A stretch of 52,151 nt of DNA from Desulfogranum japonicum DSM 18378 (GTDB taxonomy: Bacteria > Desulfobacterota > Desulfobulbia > Desulfobulbales > Desulfobulbaceae). Numbering within the stretch: the first letter of the stretch is position 1; the number at the start of each line of letters is the position of its first letter. Shown here in pieces: positions 23,815 through 33,332 of this stretch. Both the position numbers and the translations under genes were made by a program. The stretch lies in NCBI RefSeq assembly GCF_000429945.1, contig NZ_AUCV01000045.1:1-52151 (forward strand), written 5' to 3'. The notes under the pieces are model-generated. The model saw only the letters and a list, made by a program, of their open reading frames with translations. It had not been told where the DNA came from and did no database searches.

Positions 23815-24981
23815 ATGAAGAGAACATTGGCAACAGCTGTACTATCATGTTCTGCGCTGCTTTTGGCAGGCTCAGCCCTGGCAGCGGATACCATCAAGAT
23901 TGGGTACAACATTCCGCTTACCGGGGATATCCCTAAAGTTGGCGAATCCTCAAAACTTTCTGCCGAAATGCTCAAAGAAGACATTAACGGTGCCGGCGGT
24001 CTTGAGGTAGGTGGCAAAAAGTACATGCTTGATTTTATCTATGAAGACAATGAATCCAAAGCTGAATCTGCGGTTACCACTGCGCTGAAACTCATTGAAA
24101 AAGATCAGGTTTTAGCCATGATCGGCCCCAACTCCAGCAAGCAGGCTGTTCCTGCTGGCCAGATTGCCGACGACAACCAGACAGTCATGGTCTCTCCATG
24201 GTCAACCAACCCTGATACCACCAAAGACAGACCATGGGTTTTCCGCGCTGCATTTCTTGACCCATTCCAGGGACCTGTTGCAGTAAATTTCTCAGCAAAA
24301 ACCTTTAATGCCAAAACTGCAGCGGTTCTGTACGACCTGTCCAATGACTATTCCAAAGGGCTTGCAGAAATTTTTAAGGAAGAGTTTGAGAAAAAAATGG
24401 GCGCTGGCAGTGTCGTTGCCTTTGAAAGCCACGGCACCAAGGATCAGGATTTTTCAGCACAGCTGACCAAGATTACAAGTGCCAAGCCGGACTTCATCTT
24501 TGTACCAGATAACTACAACCAGGTAGCCCTTATCGTAAAACAAGCCCACCAGCTGGGTTACAAAGGTCCCTTCATGGGTTCAGATGCCTGGGGTTCTTCA
24601 GAACTGATGACCCTGTGTGGCGATGACTGTAAGGGTCTCTACTTCTCTACCCATTATGCAGCAGCCGGGGCCACAGGCGCAACCAAAGAATTTATTGATC
24701 GCTACACCAAAAAGTATGGTTATGTACCAGATGATGTTGCAGCATTGACCTGGGACGCAACCCGTATCGTTCTTCAGGCTATCCAGGATACCGAAGGCCT
24801 TAGCGGAAAAATACGTAAAGATCGCAAAGCTGTTCGTGACGCCATGTCTGAAATTCCATCTTTTGAAGGAATAACAGGTGCCATGAAGTTCGATGAGGAA
24901 GGTGATCCCCTCAAATGTGCGGTCGTGGTACGCATAAGTGACAGCGGTGAATTCGAATTCACAGAATCCGTTTGCCCCTGA
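23815..24981 (+). CDS. livK: branched-chain amino acid ABC transporter, periplasmic binding protein
   Basis: A 388-residue type I periplasmic binding protein. The signal peptide MKRTLATAVLSCSALLLAGS is cleaved near ALAAD. The mature start TIKIGYNIPLTGDIPKVGES and the IGPNSSKQAVPAGQIADDN and NDYSKGLAEIFKEEFEKKMG blocks are typical Peripla_BP_6/LivJ sequence. It delivers ligand to the LivHM permease encoded downstream. The ligand is probably Leu/Ile/Val, but this family also binds other amino acids, amides or urea. A terminator-like hairpin just after it probably makes it the most abundant product of the operon. Confidence 0.93.
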   Translation: MKRTLATAVLSCSALLLAGSALAADTIKIGYNIPLTGDIPKVGESSKLSAEMLKEDINGAGGLEVGGKKYMLDFIYEDNESKAESAVTTALKLIEKDQVLAMIGPNSSKQAVPAGQIADDNQTVMVSPWSTNPDTTKDRPWVFRAAFLDPFQGPVAVNFSAKTFNAKTAAVLYDLSNDYSKGLAEIFKEEFEKKMGAGSVVAFESHGTKDQDFSAQLTKITSAKPDFIFVPDNYNQVALIVKQAHQLGYKGPFMGSDAWGSSELMTLCGDDCKGLYFSTHYAAAGATGATKEFIDRYTKKYGYVPDDVAALTWDATRIVLQAIQDTEGLSGKIRKDRKAVRDAMSEIPSFEGITGAMKFDEEGDPLKCAVVVRISDSGEFEFTESVCP

Positions 24982-25010
24982 ACAACCTCCTGAAATAGAT
25001 GAAAAATTCC

Positions 25011-25047
25011 AAGAGCAGGTCAGACCGGCAGTCTGGCCTGCTCTTTT
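25011..25047 (+). terminator. terminator/attenuator between livK and livH
   Basis: AAGAGCAGGTCAGAC (25011-25025) pairs with GTCTGGCCTGCTCTT (25031-25045), with one G-U, around loop CGGCA, followed by TTTT. It lies 30 bases after the livK stop. It fits partial termination that sets binding protein above permease. Confidence 0.85.
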
Positions 25048-25262
25048 CTACTTTGTGTCTACTTCAAGATGAAGCGTTTGTCCGAACATAAGGTATGAAA
25101 TAGTATATGCCCCAGGCATCCACATCTTTTGAACATAATCAGTGATCACAAAAGCAAGATACCCAAGACCACTCGTTGAGATAGACACGGCCCAAGCGCC
25201 TCCTGTTGCAACGTAGCAATAATTCAACCTGCCCGAAAAGCAGGATAAAACTACTTGAGTCA

Positions 25263-26177
25263 ATGAGCACAGCAAGTTTAATCCAAAACATAATCAACGC
25301 ACTGCAATGGGGGAGCTTTTATGCACTCATTGCTCTGGGATACACCATGGTTTACGGTGTTCTGGTGCTGATCAACTTCGCCCATGGCGACATTTTCATG
25401 ATAGGCGCATACGTCGCTTTTTTTGCTGCCACCTTTATTCTCTCCACGTTGGGACTGCCAGGATGGGCTGCACTGGCCCTGACCATTCCCATCACCATGA
25501 TCGTGACCTCATTGGTTGGTGTCTCCATTGAACGTATAGCCTACAGGCCCCTCAGACGTAAAGGTGCCCACAGGCTTTATGTGGTTATCACCGCCCTCAT
25601 GTGTGGCCTGATCCTTGAGAATGGTAACCTGGCTCTTCTTGGCGCAAGCCGTAAGGCTTTTCCCTCACTTATTTCCGAACATGTGTATACCATTGGTGGA
25701 GTCAGCTTTACCAACCTGAAAATAGCGGTTATTGTCACAGCCTTTATCTGTTTTTTCATTCTTCACTGGATTGTGACGAAAACCAAAGTAGGCATGGCCA
25801 TGCGGGCTATTTCCTACGACAAATTTGCAGTTCCCCTCATGGGCATTCCCATTGACAACATTATTGTTGTAACGTTTGTCCTGGGTTCCTCCTTTGCAGC
25901 CCTTGCTGGACTTCTCTTTGCCATGAGTTATCCAATACTGGAACCTTATATGGGCGCTCTTATCGGTTGGAAAGCCTTTATCGCTGCAGTGGTCGGCGGC
26001 ATAGGTGATATCCGGGGTGCGTTTATTGGTGGCTTTCTGCTTGGCGCAGTGGAAATCATGGTTGTGGCCTTCTTTCCCTCAACATACCGGGATCTGATAG
26101 CCTTTACCGTTCTGCTGGTTATCCTGTCGTTTAAGCCAACAGGTCTGTTCGGCATAGCCAAGACCACCAAGATTTAA
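25263..26177 (+). CDS. livH: branched-chain amino acid ABC transporter, permease LivH
   Basis: From ATG 25263 the product has 304 residues and about eight membrane helices. Signature blocks are NALQWGSFYALIALGYTMVY, GVLVLINFAHGDIFMIGAYV, RRKGAHRLYVVITALMCGLI, GMAMRAISYDKFAVPLMGIP (the ATPase-coupling EAA-like loop) and GWKAFIAAVVGGIGDIRGAF. The upstream in-frame extension has no membrane or family character. It pairs with LivM. The gap of about 280 bases after livK contains the terminator. No strong ribosome-binding site precedes the ATG. Confidence 0.93.
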   Translation: MSTASLIQNIINALQWGSFYALIALGYTMVYGVLVLINFAHGDIFMIGAYVAFFAATFILSTLGLPGWAALALTIPITMIVTSLVGVSIERIAYRPLRRKGAHRLYVVITALMCGLILENGNLALLGASRKAFPSLISEHVYTIGGVSFTNLKIAVIVTAFICFFILHWIVTKTKVGMAMRAISYDKFAVPLMGIPIDNIIVVTFVLGSSFAALAGLLFAMSYPILEPYMGALIGWKAFIAAVVGGIGDIRGAFIGGFLLGAVEIMVVAFFPSTYRDLIAFTVLLVILSFKPTGLFGIAKTTKI

Positions 26178-26192
26178 GGGGAGAGTACGATC

Positions 26193-27257
26193 ATGCAGAG
26201 ATATTCCGTTCAACTCATCCTCATCGCTCTTGGCGGTCTTATTACCTATCTGGCCTACGAAGAAGCCATCGACCTCTACATTATTTCTGTACTCATGTTC
26301 ATGGGTGTTAACATTATTATGTCCACCAGTCTTAACCTGGTAAATGGAAACATGGGTGAATTCTCCTGCGGCCATGCTGGCTTCATGTGCGTGGGAGCCT
26401 ATGTTTCCTCTGTTCTTGGGGTACTGTTATTCAGTAAAAACAAGATACTGGCAGCCCCTCTGCTTAATCCGGAAATGGCAGTGTACTTTTTCCCTTTTAT
26501 CATCATTGCAGGAGGGTTGGCAGCAGCCCTGACCGGCCTCTTGGTAGCTATTCCCTCATACAGAACCCGCGGAGACTATCTGGCCATCATCACCATAGCA
26601 GCCAACTACATTATCATTTCTGCCATTGAAAACATGAATATTATCGGTGGTTCACGGGGATTCATGGGTATGAAACGAGTTGTCAACTCCATGGAGGATG
26701 TTCTTTATCTTCCCTGGATGGTCATATGGGTTTTTGTGTTCACCATCGGTACAGTATGGCTCTTACGGCGTTATACTTCTTCCACTTTTGGCAAGGGAGT
26801 GAATGCCATCTGTCAGGACGAGGTGGCTGCTGAAATAATGAGTGTAAACACCAATAAGATGAAAACCATCACCTTCATGCTTTCCTCCGGCCTGGCCGGT
26901 GTTGCAGGTGGCCTGTTTGCATATATTATCGGTTATGTTAATCCTGGAAGTTTTAACATACTCAAATCCACAGAAGCAATGGTCATGGTCTATCTTGGTG
27001 GTATGGGCTCCCTCAGCGGGGCCGTAATAGCGGCTGTACTTTTCACCTTACTCACCGAAGGATTACGTTTCGCAGATGTATTACTGCACTATCTCTGGTT
27101 TGTTCCAGACAGCTGGCATTACAGCCAGGTTTGGAAATGGGTTATCATCCCGCTTATACTCATTATTCTCATGCAGTTCAGACCAGAAGGCATCATGGGC
27201 AACCGTGAACTGAGCGACCTCTTTCCAGGCCTTAAACGATTTTACAAGTTCAAATAA
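26193..27257 (+). CDS. livM: branched-chain amino acid ABC transporter, permease LivM
   Basis: A 354-residue polytopic protein with LivM-family signatures: SLNLVNGNMGEFSCGHAGFM, VGAYVSSVLGVL, PSYRTRGDYLAIITIAANYI, GKGVNAICQDEVAAEIMSVN (coupling loop) and FMLSSGLAGVAGGLFAYIIG. It forms the heterodimeric channel with LivH. It begins 15 bases after livH with a purine-rich ribosome-binding site (AAGGGGAGAG) and ends two bases before livG. Confidence 0.94.
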   Translation: MQRYSVQLILIALGGLITYLAYEEAIDLYIISVLMFMGVNIIMSTSLNLVNGNMGEFSCGHAGFMCVGAYVSSVLGVLLFSKNKILAAPLLNPEMAVYFFPFIIIAGGLAAALTGLLVAIPSYRTRGDYLAIITIAANYIIISAIENMNIIGGSRGFMGMKRVVNSMEDVLYLPWMVIWVFVFTIGTVWLLRRYTSSTFGKGVNAICQDEVAAEIMSVNTNKMKTITFMLSSGLAGVAGGLFAYIIGYVNPGSFNILKSTEAMVMVYLGGMGSLSGAVIAAVLFTLLTEGLRFADVLLHYLWFVPDSWHYSQVWKWVIIPLILIILMQFRPEGIMGNRELSDLFPGLKRFYKFK

Positions 27258-27259
27258 CC

Positions 27260-28054
27260 ATGCAGAACACACAAGCTCCATCATCAACGTCTGTTCTTGA
27301 AATCCGCAATATGACCCAGCGGTTCGGCGGTCTGGTTGCGGTCTCCGACTTCAGCATTAACCTGGGCAAGAATCAGCTCTATGGACTCATAGGTCCCAAT
27401 GGCGCAGGCAAGACAACAGTCTTTAATCTGATCAGCGGCTTTTATCAGCCAAGTCAGGGACGGATATTTATCAACGGCAGGCCCACCGCCGGTCTCAAAC
27501 CCCACAAGGTTACCGCCCTGGGCGTTGCCAGAACCTTTCAGAACATCCGGCTCTGGAACGACATGTCGGTTCTGGACAACATCCGGGTGGCCCAGCACGG
27601 TGCCCTGGATTACGGCTTCTTGCAAGCCGTATTACGAACCCGCTCATATAGAGATTGCGAGGCACGCATAGAAAAGGAAGCTAGGGAACTGCTCACCTTT
27701 TTTGAACTGGACCAATATGCCAATGAACTGCCCACCAACCTCCCCTACGGCCTGCAGCGAAAGCTGGAAATTGTTCGCGCTTTGTCTGAAAAGCCTAAGC
27801 TCCTGCTGCTGGATGAACCTGCTGCCGGGTTGAACTCAGTAGATGCCATCGAACTGATTCGCCTTGTTAAATGGATCCATGAAAATTTTGATATCTCCAT
27901 CCTGTTGATCGAACACCACATGGATGTAGTCATGGAACTGTGCTCACAGATCAAGGTGATTGACTTCGGCCAAACCATAGCCGAAGGCGATCCGGAAGAA
28001 ATCCGCAATAATCCTGCTGTAATTTCTGCCTACTTGGGAGATGATACAATCTGA
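27260..28054 (+). CDS. livG: branched-chain amino acid ABC transporter, ATPase LivG
   Basis: A 264-residue ABC ATPase. Walker A is GPNGAGKTT, followed by the Q-loop region RTFQNIRLWNDMSVLDNI. The signature is the LivG variant LPYGLQRKLEIVRAL, Walker B is KLLLLDEPAAGLN, and the switch His is in LLIEHHMDVVMEL. The long insertion between Walker A and the signature is typical of LivG. It starts two bases after livM and its stop overlaps the livF start. Confidence 0.94.
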   Translation: MQNTQAPSSTSVLEIRNMTQRFGGLVAVSDFSINLGKNQLYGLIGPNGAGKTTVFNLISGFYQPSQGRIFINGRPTAGLKPHKVTALGVARTFQNIRLWNDMSVLDNIRVAQHGALDYGFLQAVLRTRSYRDCEARIEKEARELLTFFELDQYANELPTNLPYGLQRKLEIVRALSEKPKLLLLDEPAAGLNSVDAIELIRLVKWIHENFDISILLIEHHMDVVMELCSQIKVIDFGQTIAEGDPEEIRNNPAVISAYLGDDTI

Positions 28055-28779
28055 TGCTACTCTCAGTTGAAAATCTAGTTGTTAAATACGGGAATATTCA
28101 GGCCCTGCACGGTATCTCCTTCCAGGTGGCCAAGGGTGAAATCGTAACCCTGATCGGTGCAAACGGTGCAGGTAAAACAACCAGTCTCTATTCTATCACC
28201 CGCCTGCCTCCTCCTGAATCTCCCCGCGTTGTCGGCGGCGACATCCTCTATGAAGGAGAATCGATTCTGAAGACACCGCCTGACAAAGTCGTCAAAGATC
28301 TGAAGCTGGCTCTGGTACCTGAAGGTCGCCATATTTTTGGTAACCTGACTGTCATGGAGAACCTGATCCTGGGCACCTATAGCAGGGAGAAAGGGACCGA
28401 CTTCAGTGAAGAATACCAAAGGATCTTTGATCTGTTCCCCCGCCTGGAGGAACGTAAACACCAGCGCAGCGAATCCCTTTCCGGGGGCGAACAGCAGATG
28501 CTCGCCGTTGGTCGTGCCCTGATGACCGGATGTAACTTTCTGTTGCTGGACGAGCCCTCCATGGGACTTGCACCTGTACTCAAATACGAGCTGTTCAGAA
28601 CCCTGAAAAAGCTCAACGAAGAAGGCATGACAATCCTTCTCATCGAGCAGAATGCCAATCTTGCCCTACACCTTGCCCATCGAGGATATGTGCTGGATAC
28701 GGGAGAAATCGTTGCTCAGGGAACCGCAGACGAACTCCTGGCTAATCCCGAACTTAAGAAGGCCTACCTGGGCGGATAA
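28054..28779 (+). CDS. livF: branched-chain amino acid ABC transporter, ATPase LivF
   Basis: A 241-residue ABC ATPase with Walker A GANGAGKTT, Q-loop LVPEGRHIFGNLTVMENL, signature LSGGEQQMLAVGRAL, Walker B FLLLDEPSMGLAP and switch His/Gln region ILLIEQNANLALHLAHRGYV. This is the typical LivF pattern. It overlaps livG by one base, so the two ATPases are cotranslated, and it ends the liv operon. Confidence 0.94.
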   Translation: MLLSVENLVVKYGNIQALHGISFQVAKGEIVTLIGANGAGKTTSLYSITRLPPPESPRVVGGDILYEGESILKTPPDKVVKDLKLALVPEGRHIFGNLTVMENLILGTYSREKGTDFSEEYQRIFDLFPRLEERKHQRSESLSGGEQQMLAVGRALMTGCNFLLLDEPSMGLAPVLKYELFRTLKKLNEEGMTILLIEQNANLALHLAHRGYVLDTGEIVAQGTADELLANPELKKAYLGG

Positions 28780-28997
28780 GTCACAGACACAAGTTTTTCC
28801 GGCTTTATATAGCTATCACCATTTCCTTTTCTGCCAGGCCCATCGTTTATATTGGCCATCTGGTTCATACAACAGATGGCCACCTCTCCTACCACTCTCC
28901 TGATCTGTTTTTAATACTATCATAATGATATACGGGTACTTTTGATGCCAGATATATCAAGATATACGTATTTCAATGATTCAAAAAGGAGTTGGAA

Positions 28998-30515
28998 ATG
29001 CATAAAACTTTGTCTCGTCTGGCCATGGTTTCCATGCTTGGCGCCTCCACATTTGCTGCGGTGCAAACCCAGGCTGCAGAAGAAGAACGTCTGTTTTCCC
29101 TTAACGATCCCATGGCGGCCTTTCTGGAGACCCGTGCCTATGCAGAACGTATGGGAGCAACCGCTGAATTTCGTAAAATGGAAGGTGTGGCTCTGGATGA
29201 AAAAAACGGCAAAATCTACATTGCCATGAGCGCCATTGAAAAAACAATGAGCGATGACAAGGGTGACATCCAGCTGCCAAAAAACAAATGCGGTATCGTG
29301 TATGAGGGTAAGCTCGATTCCAACTATAACATCAGCGAGCTCAAACCTGCTGTGATTGGCGGGCCTTACAACAAAGAGGTTACCTCAGAATATGGGAGTG
29401 GTTTTGCTGACAAATGCGATCCCGACAACATTGCCAATCCTGACGGGTTATATGCTGACAAACATGGCAACCTGTGGATTTCAGAAGACACCAGCAGCCA
29501 CGTAAACAATGCTATCTGGCGATGGGATGGCAAAGAGCTGAAACGCTTTGCAACCGTCCCCACAGGTGCGGAGATTACCGGCGTGCATGTTACTGCCAAC
29601 GATGAACTCTTCTTTAACGTCCAGCATCCCTCTGCAATGAGCAAATTTCCCTACAACCGTGGTGTTGTGGGGACGGTAAATGGGTTTAAGAGTAACGACT
29701 CATTTACATCCGTGGATGTACCAAAGGGCGATGATGTATTTGATGTCAAGATTGCCAAAGGCGCATACCAGGTACTTGCCCGCGTGGGTGAGCCCATCCC
29801 CAACGACATCTATAATCAACGTTTTGGCCAGATCAATACGATGGCCGGCGATTTGAAAGAGATCTGCAATCACCCTGACGGCAATATGTTCCTGCCAATA
29901 GCTGAAGACGGTTCCTATGGTTACCTCTACACCAATTACGAATGCAGGCCGGGCACTGTCGGCAAAATCTACATTGAAAAAGACGGAGACAGCTGGAAAA
30001 TTCTTGATGGCGAGAACGTCAGCTTTGCCGCAGTGGGTGGAACCTGGAACAACTGTAATGCCAGCGTAACCCCCTGGAACACCGGCCTGAGTAGTGAAGA
30101 ATACGAACCAATGGCTTCCAAAACCGGATGGAAAAAAAATGTAGTGGATATGTCCATCTACCTGGGTGAGCAGGCTAATCCATACAACTATGGATATCTG
30201 GTTGAACTGTTGCCAGATACCAACGGTGATTTTGCAGGAACCCATGTGGTCAAACATTATGCCATGGGACGGCTCAGCTATGAGATGGGTCGAGTCATGC
30301 CTGACATGAAAACCGTGTACAGCGGAGACGACGGCACCGGGGTTATCCTGGCAAAATTCGTTGCCGACACACCTAAAGAACTGAGTGCTGGCACGATTTA
30401 TGCTGCAAAAATCAAACAGAACAGTGACGAAAGCCTGGCCATCACCTGGATTGAACTTGGTCGCAGTACCGATGCTGACGTTTATGATGCCATTCAATCT
30501 GTCAGCATGAAATAA
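28998..30515 (+). CDS. PhoX-like DUF839 family exported protein
   Basis: From ATG 28998 (AAGGAG six bases upstream) the protein has 505 residues with a signal peptide (HKTLSRLAMVSMLGASTFAA, then QTQAAEE). The body is a beta-propeller-type DUF839 domain: FRKMEGVALDEKNGKIYIAM, ANPDGLYADKHGNLWISEDT, VPTGAEITGVHVTANDELFF, FNVQHP, and MGRLSYEMGRVMPDMKTVYS near the C-terminus. The family includes the Ca2+/Fe3+-dependent alkaline phosphatase PhoX, but many members are untested. No Tat twin-arginine motif is visible in the signal, unlike classical PhoX. It is monocistronic with its own terminator. Confidence 0.8.
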   Translation: MHKTLSRLAMVSMLGASTFAAVQTQAAEEERLFSLNDPMAAFLETRAYAERMGATAEFRKMEGVALDEKNGKIYIAMSAIEKTMSDDKGDIQLPKNKCGIVYEGKLDSNYNISELKPAVIGGPYNKEVTSEYGSGFADKCDPDNIANPDGLYADKHGNLWISEDTSSHVNNAIWRWDGKELKRFATVPTGAEITGVHVTANDELFFNVQHPSAMSKFPYNRGVVGTVNGFKSNDSFTSVDVPKGDDVFDVKIAKGAYQVLARVGEPIPNDIYNQRFGQINTMAGDLKEICNHPDGNMFLPIAEDGSYGYLYTNYECRPGTVGKIYIEKDGDSWKILDGENVSFAAVGGTWNNCNASVTPWNTGLSSEEYEPMASKTGWKKNVVDMSIYLGEQANPYNYGYLVELLPDTNGDFAGTHVVKHYAMGRLSYEMGRVMPDMKTVYSGDDGTGVILAKFVADTPKELSAGTIYAAKIKQNSDESLAITWIELGRSTDADVYDAIQSVSMK

Positions 30516-30586
30516 TCCTACCCACGTGTCTGGCCTGAACAGCTCTGACACTTTTTCATAAATCCCGCCTCTCCTCTCCTCTTCCC

Positions 30587-30634
30587 GCCGCTGGAGCAAA
30601 CACAGTCCTTGTGATTTCTCCAGCGGCTTCTTTT
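30587..30634 (+). terminator. intrinsic terminator after the PhoX-like gene
   Basis: GCCGCTGGAG (30587-30596) pairs with CTCCAGCGGC (30618-30627), enclosing a 21-base loop that can form an inner CACA/TGTG stem. It is followed by TTCTTTTT. It lies about 70 bases after the stop codon. Confidence 0.75.
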
Positions 30635-30673
30635 TCGGTGATTACCCTGCCGGCTCTCCGGAGTCCATTTGAC

Positions 30674-30762
30674 GAAACTGATCACAGACACTGCACGGGA
30701 TCTCCCGTTGGTTGCTTATCTCGTTGAACGATGCGATTGCACGCATAGATAGGCTTTGCGGT
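30674..30762 (+). repeat. family 2 element, truncated
   Basis: Starts GAAACTGATCACAGACACTG and keeps GGTTGCTTATCTCGTT and CGCATAGATAGGCTT of the family, then ends at the stop codon of the converging TPR gene. The second terminus is absent. Confidence 0.6.
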
Positions 30763-33080
30763 CAGTCGCAGCCATAGCAGGAATTACTGTCTTGTTGATG
30801 CTTTTTTTTAATGTATGCCAGGTTCTGCATGGCAGCCTGAATCTGGTTTTCTTCGCCAATGCCAGATGCAATTACGCTCTCAAAATTCCCTGCGGCACGG
30901 GCATACTGTTTTTCTTTCATCGCTGAATAGGCTGCTTTCATCAGAATACCCGTATTAACAGCATCACAGCTCTCTGCGGCCTGCTCATAGGCCAGGCAAC
31001 TCGCTTCATATCGATGTAGAGCATAATAGATATCCCCCAGAACCTCCAAACTTTCAGCTGTTTTTGTCTGTTCGGCAACCTCACAGGCTATTTTCAAGGC
31101 ATCTTCATACATACTGCCGCTTTGATAAATATCAACCAAATGATTCAATTGCTCAATGGTCGGTTTTTTACCAATGGTACGACGGTATACATGAGCCGAT
31201 TGCTGAGGAACACCGGCAAGGAGATACAGTCTGCTGAGATCGTTCAGGTGTTTCTTTTCATCAAACTCAAAATGAAAAACAATTTCCTTGGCAGCCACGG
31301 CTGCAATATAGTCTCCCTTTTGCAGGGTAAACCATACCGCCAATTTCCACGACTTCACCTGGGATGGATACCTGCTAAGAATCTTATCCAAGACCTGCTC
31401 TGCCTCTTTCTCCTTGCCCAGTTCAACACAATTTTTTACCAGAGAACTCATCCATGAATATCTGGGCTCATCGGCACCCACCAGAATCTTTAATAATGGA
31501 TAGGCACTTTTCGGTTCCTGCAGCTCCAGCCAGATCACCACCCCGCGATAGCGCAATTGGTTGGAAACTTTGTCGTCTGCAAGATTTGTTCGCTCCATGA
31601 CTGATTTGACTTCGCTCTCCTGATTTGCAGCCAGTAGAACAGAAGCCAGATCAACCAGCCAGAGTTGCTCAACCTTCTTACCGACGACACTCTTTTTCAA
31701 CAACTTAATGGATTTTTCCTGTTTGCCCTCAACCAGCCACAACATGCCGGCCTGATGATAGAGCTTCCCCTCACCTGAAATATTAGCCGCCCACTCAATA
31801 TAGGTAGCTCCTTTGGCATAATTTTCCTTCAGGAGCCATGCATTTGCTAAAGCCACCAACCACTCTTTCCTGGGCTGTTTACGTTCTGCTAAAGGGCTCA
31901 GGAGATTAATAGCTCTGTCAACCTGTTTAAGCTGCAGCCTGAGCGTACCGGCCTGATACATATGCTGCGATTTCTTGCTGATGGACGCTGCCTCCTCCAT
32001 GGCATCGGCTGCCTTTGCAATATTTTCCTTTATCAGCCACGCCTGTGCCATGGCAACCAGCCAGTCGGCTTTCAGTGGCTGGATATCTGCTAGACGAAGA
32101 AGATTCTGCAAGGCCTTGTCCGGCTGCTCAGCCTGCAGCCATAACACTCCGCAATTGTAGAGGTAATCCGGGGCAGGATCTATTTCGATGACTCGCTCAA
32201 AGGCCATTGCAGCATTAGCATGCTGATCAAGGGTGTTATAAACAGCGGCCATAAGCAAAAAACAATTTTTTCCAGGATCCTTTTGCTCTGCCAGGATTTT
32301 GAGCAGGGGCAAGGCCCTTTTGGGTTTATCCAGTTCATTCCACAAATAGGCTGCATGAAACAACAGTTCCGGGTTATTTCCCACCCTGGCAGCCTTTTCC
32401 ATGGCTTCTGCTGTTTTCTCGGAGTTTTTCAAAGCTTTTAACGCCTCAGACAAGCCAACCAGCCACTCTTCCTTGGGAGCTTTTCTTTTGCTTAAATCCT
32501 CCAGAATGCTCAGGGCTGTCTTGGGCTTTTCTGCTTCCAGCCAAAGCATGGCACATTGATAGAGCAGATCATCATCTTTTGAAAACACATACGCTTTATC
32601 CATGGCCATGGCGCTGCTTTGCATGGCATAAATTCTTTTCGTTTTTTCCTGTTTGTCTTCCTTGGAATATGCACTGCCGCTTTCCTGCCAGGCAAGGGAA
32701 AGGAGCTGCCAGGCATCTTTAAACTCAGGAGCAATCTCCACGGTTTTTTTCAAATTGGAGATTGCTGCATTGATATTGCCAGCTTTATATGCAAAATACC
32801 CCAGTTCATAATAGAGAAGAGGATGGGTTTCAGCCGGATGAGCAGAGGCATAGGTTTCAAGTTTTGCCTGAGCCTTATGAAACTGCCCTTTATCAGAAAA
32901 CGATTCAGCCTCACCCAACGCGGTGTGCAATAGCGGAGGCGGCTCTCTGAATTCCTTGATGCCGTTTTTCAAATCATGGGCATGGAGCAAAGAGGGTAGG
33001 ACAAGAAAAAAAACTATAATTCCACCAAGCAGTCGAATGAACGAGCTTCTCTGTATGTACTGTTTCTCTGATTTGCGCAT
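30762..33080 (-). CDS. TPR-repeat protein of the TonB2/TtpC-type operon (772 aa)
   Basis: A secreted or membrane-anchored protein. A hydrophobic N-terminus (FIRLLGGIIVFFLVLPSLLHA) is followed by about 700 residues of degenerate TPR-like units with recurring patterns such as GVLWLQAEQPDKALQNLLRL, WLVAMAQAWLIKENIAKAAD and WLVALANAWLLKENYAKGAT. It ends SNSCYGCD with two late cysteines. Large TPR proteins of this kind close the Vibrio TonB2-type operon and are thought to scaffold the energy-transducing complex in the periplasm. AGAGG precedes the ATG. A family 1 element separates it from tonB, so expression may differ from the rest of the operon. Confidence 0.83.
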   Translation of the reverse strand: MRKSEKQYIQRSSFIRLLGGIIVFFLVLPSLLHAHDLKNGIKEFREPPPLLHTALGEAESFSDKGQFHKAQAKLETYASAHPAETHPLLYYELGYFAYKAGNINAAISNLKKTVEIAPEFKDAWQLLSLAWQESGSAYSKEDKQEKTKRIYAMQSSAMAMDKAYVFSKDDDLLYQCAMLWLEAEKPKTALSILEDLSKRKAPKEEWLVGLSEALKALKNSEKTAEAMEKAARVGNNPELLFHAAYLWNELDKPKRALPLLKILAEQKDPGKNCFLLMAAVYNTLDQHANAAMAFERVIEIDPAPDYLYNCGVLWLQAEQPDKALQNLLRLADIQPLKADWLVAMAQAWLIKENIAKAADAMEEAASISKKSQHMYQAGTLRLQLKQVDRAINLLSPLAERKQPRKEWLVALANAWLLKENYAKGATYIEWAANISGEGKLYHQAGMLWLVEGKQEKSIKLLKKSVVGKKVEQLWLVDLASVLLAANQESEVKSVMERTNLADDKVSNQLRYRGVVIWLELQEPKSAYPLLKILVGADEPRYSWMSSLVKNCVELGKEKEAEQVLDKILSRYPSQVKSWKLAVWFTLQKGDYIAAVAAKEIVFHFEFDEKKHLNDLSRLYLLAGVPQQSAHVYRRTIGKKPTIEQLNHLVDIYQSGSMYEDALKIACEVAEQTKTAESLEVLGDIYYALHRYEASCLAYEQAAESCDAVNTGILMKAAYSAMKEKQYARAAGNFESVIASGIGEENQIQAAMQNLAYIKKKHQQDSNSCYGCD

Positions 33081-33135
33081 AAATGAGCCTCTTTCAGAAC
33101 GCCCCGCATCTCTCTCATCTCGTGTTATTCTTTTT

Positions 33136-33299
33136 AGGGTCGCGGAAAATAATAACTATCCAAAAAATGCGTAGGATATCGGTTTGGTAACCTCGTAGCG
33201 TCAATGATCCCATAATGGCCGTATTGATCCATTGACGCTACGACATTACCGAGTTGAGAGACAAGCAAGATTGGATAATTTATTGTTTCCGTGCCCCCT
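33136..33299 (+). repeat. family 1 MITE-like element, copy D (about 164 bp)
   Basis: Begins AGGGTCGCGGAAAATAATAA and ends TTTCCGTGCCCCCT. Inner arms CGTAGCGTCAATG and CATTGACGCTACG pair perfectly around the ATCCCATAATGGCCGTATTGATC centre region. It lies between tonB (ends 33333) and the TPR gene (starts 33080) and probably is transcribed within the operon. Confidence 0.83.
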
Positions 33300-33332
33300 T
33301 AATCGAAACAAAATGTTGATGAGAGGTGCGAG

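Noticed and set aside
29700..30599. Minus-strand ORF of 299 codons opposite the PhoX-like gene
   Set aside because: It is antisense to a gene with signal peptide, ribosome-binding site and recognised domain; no motif supports it.
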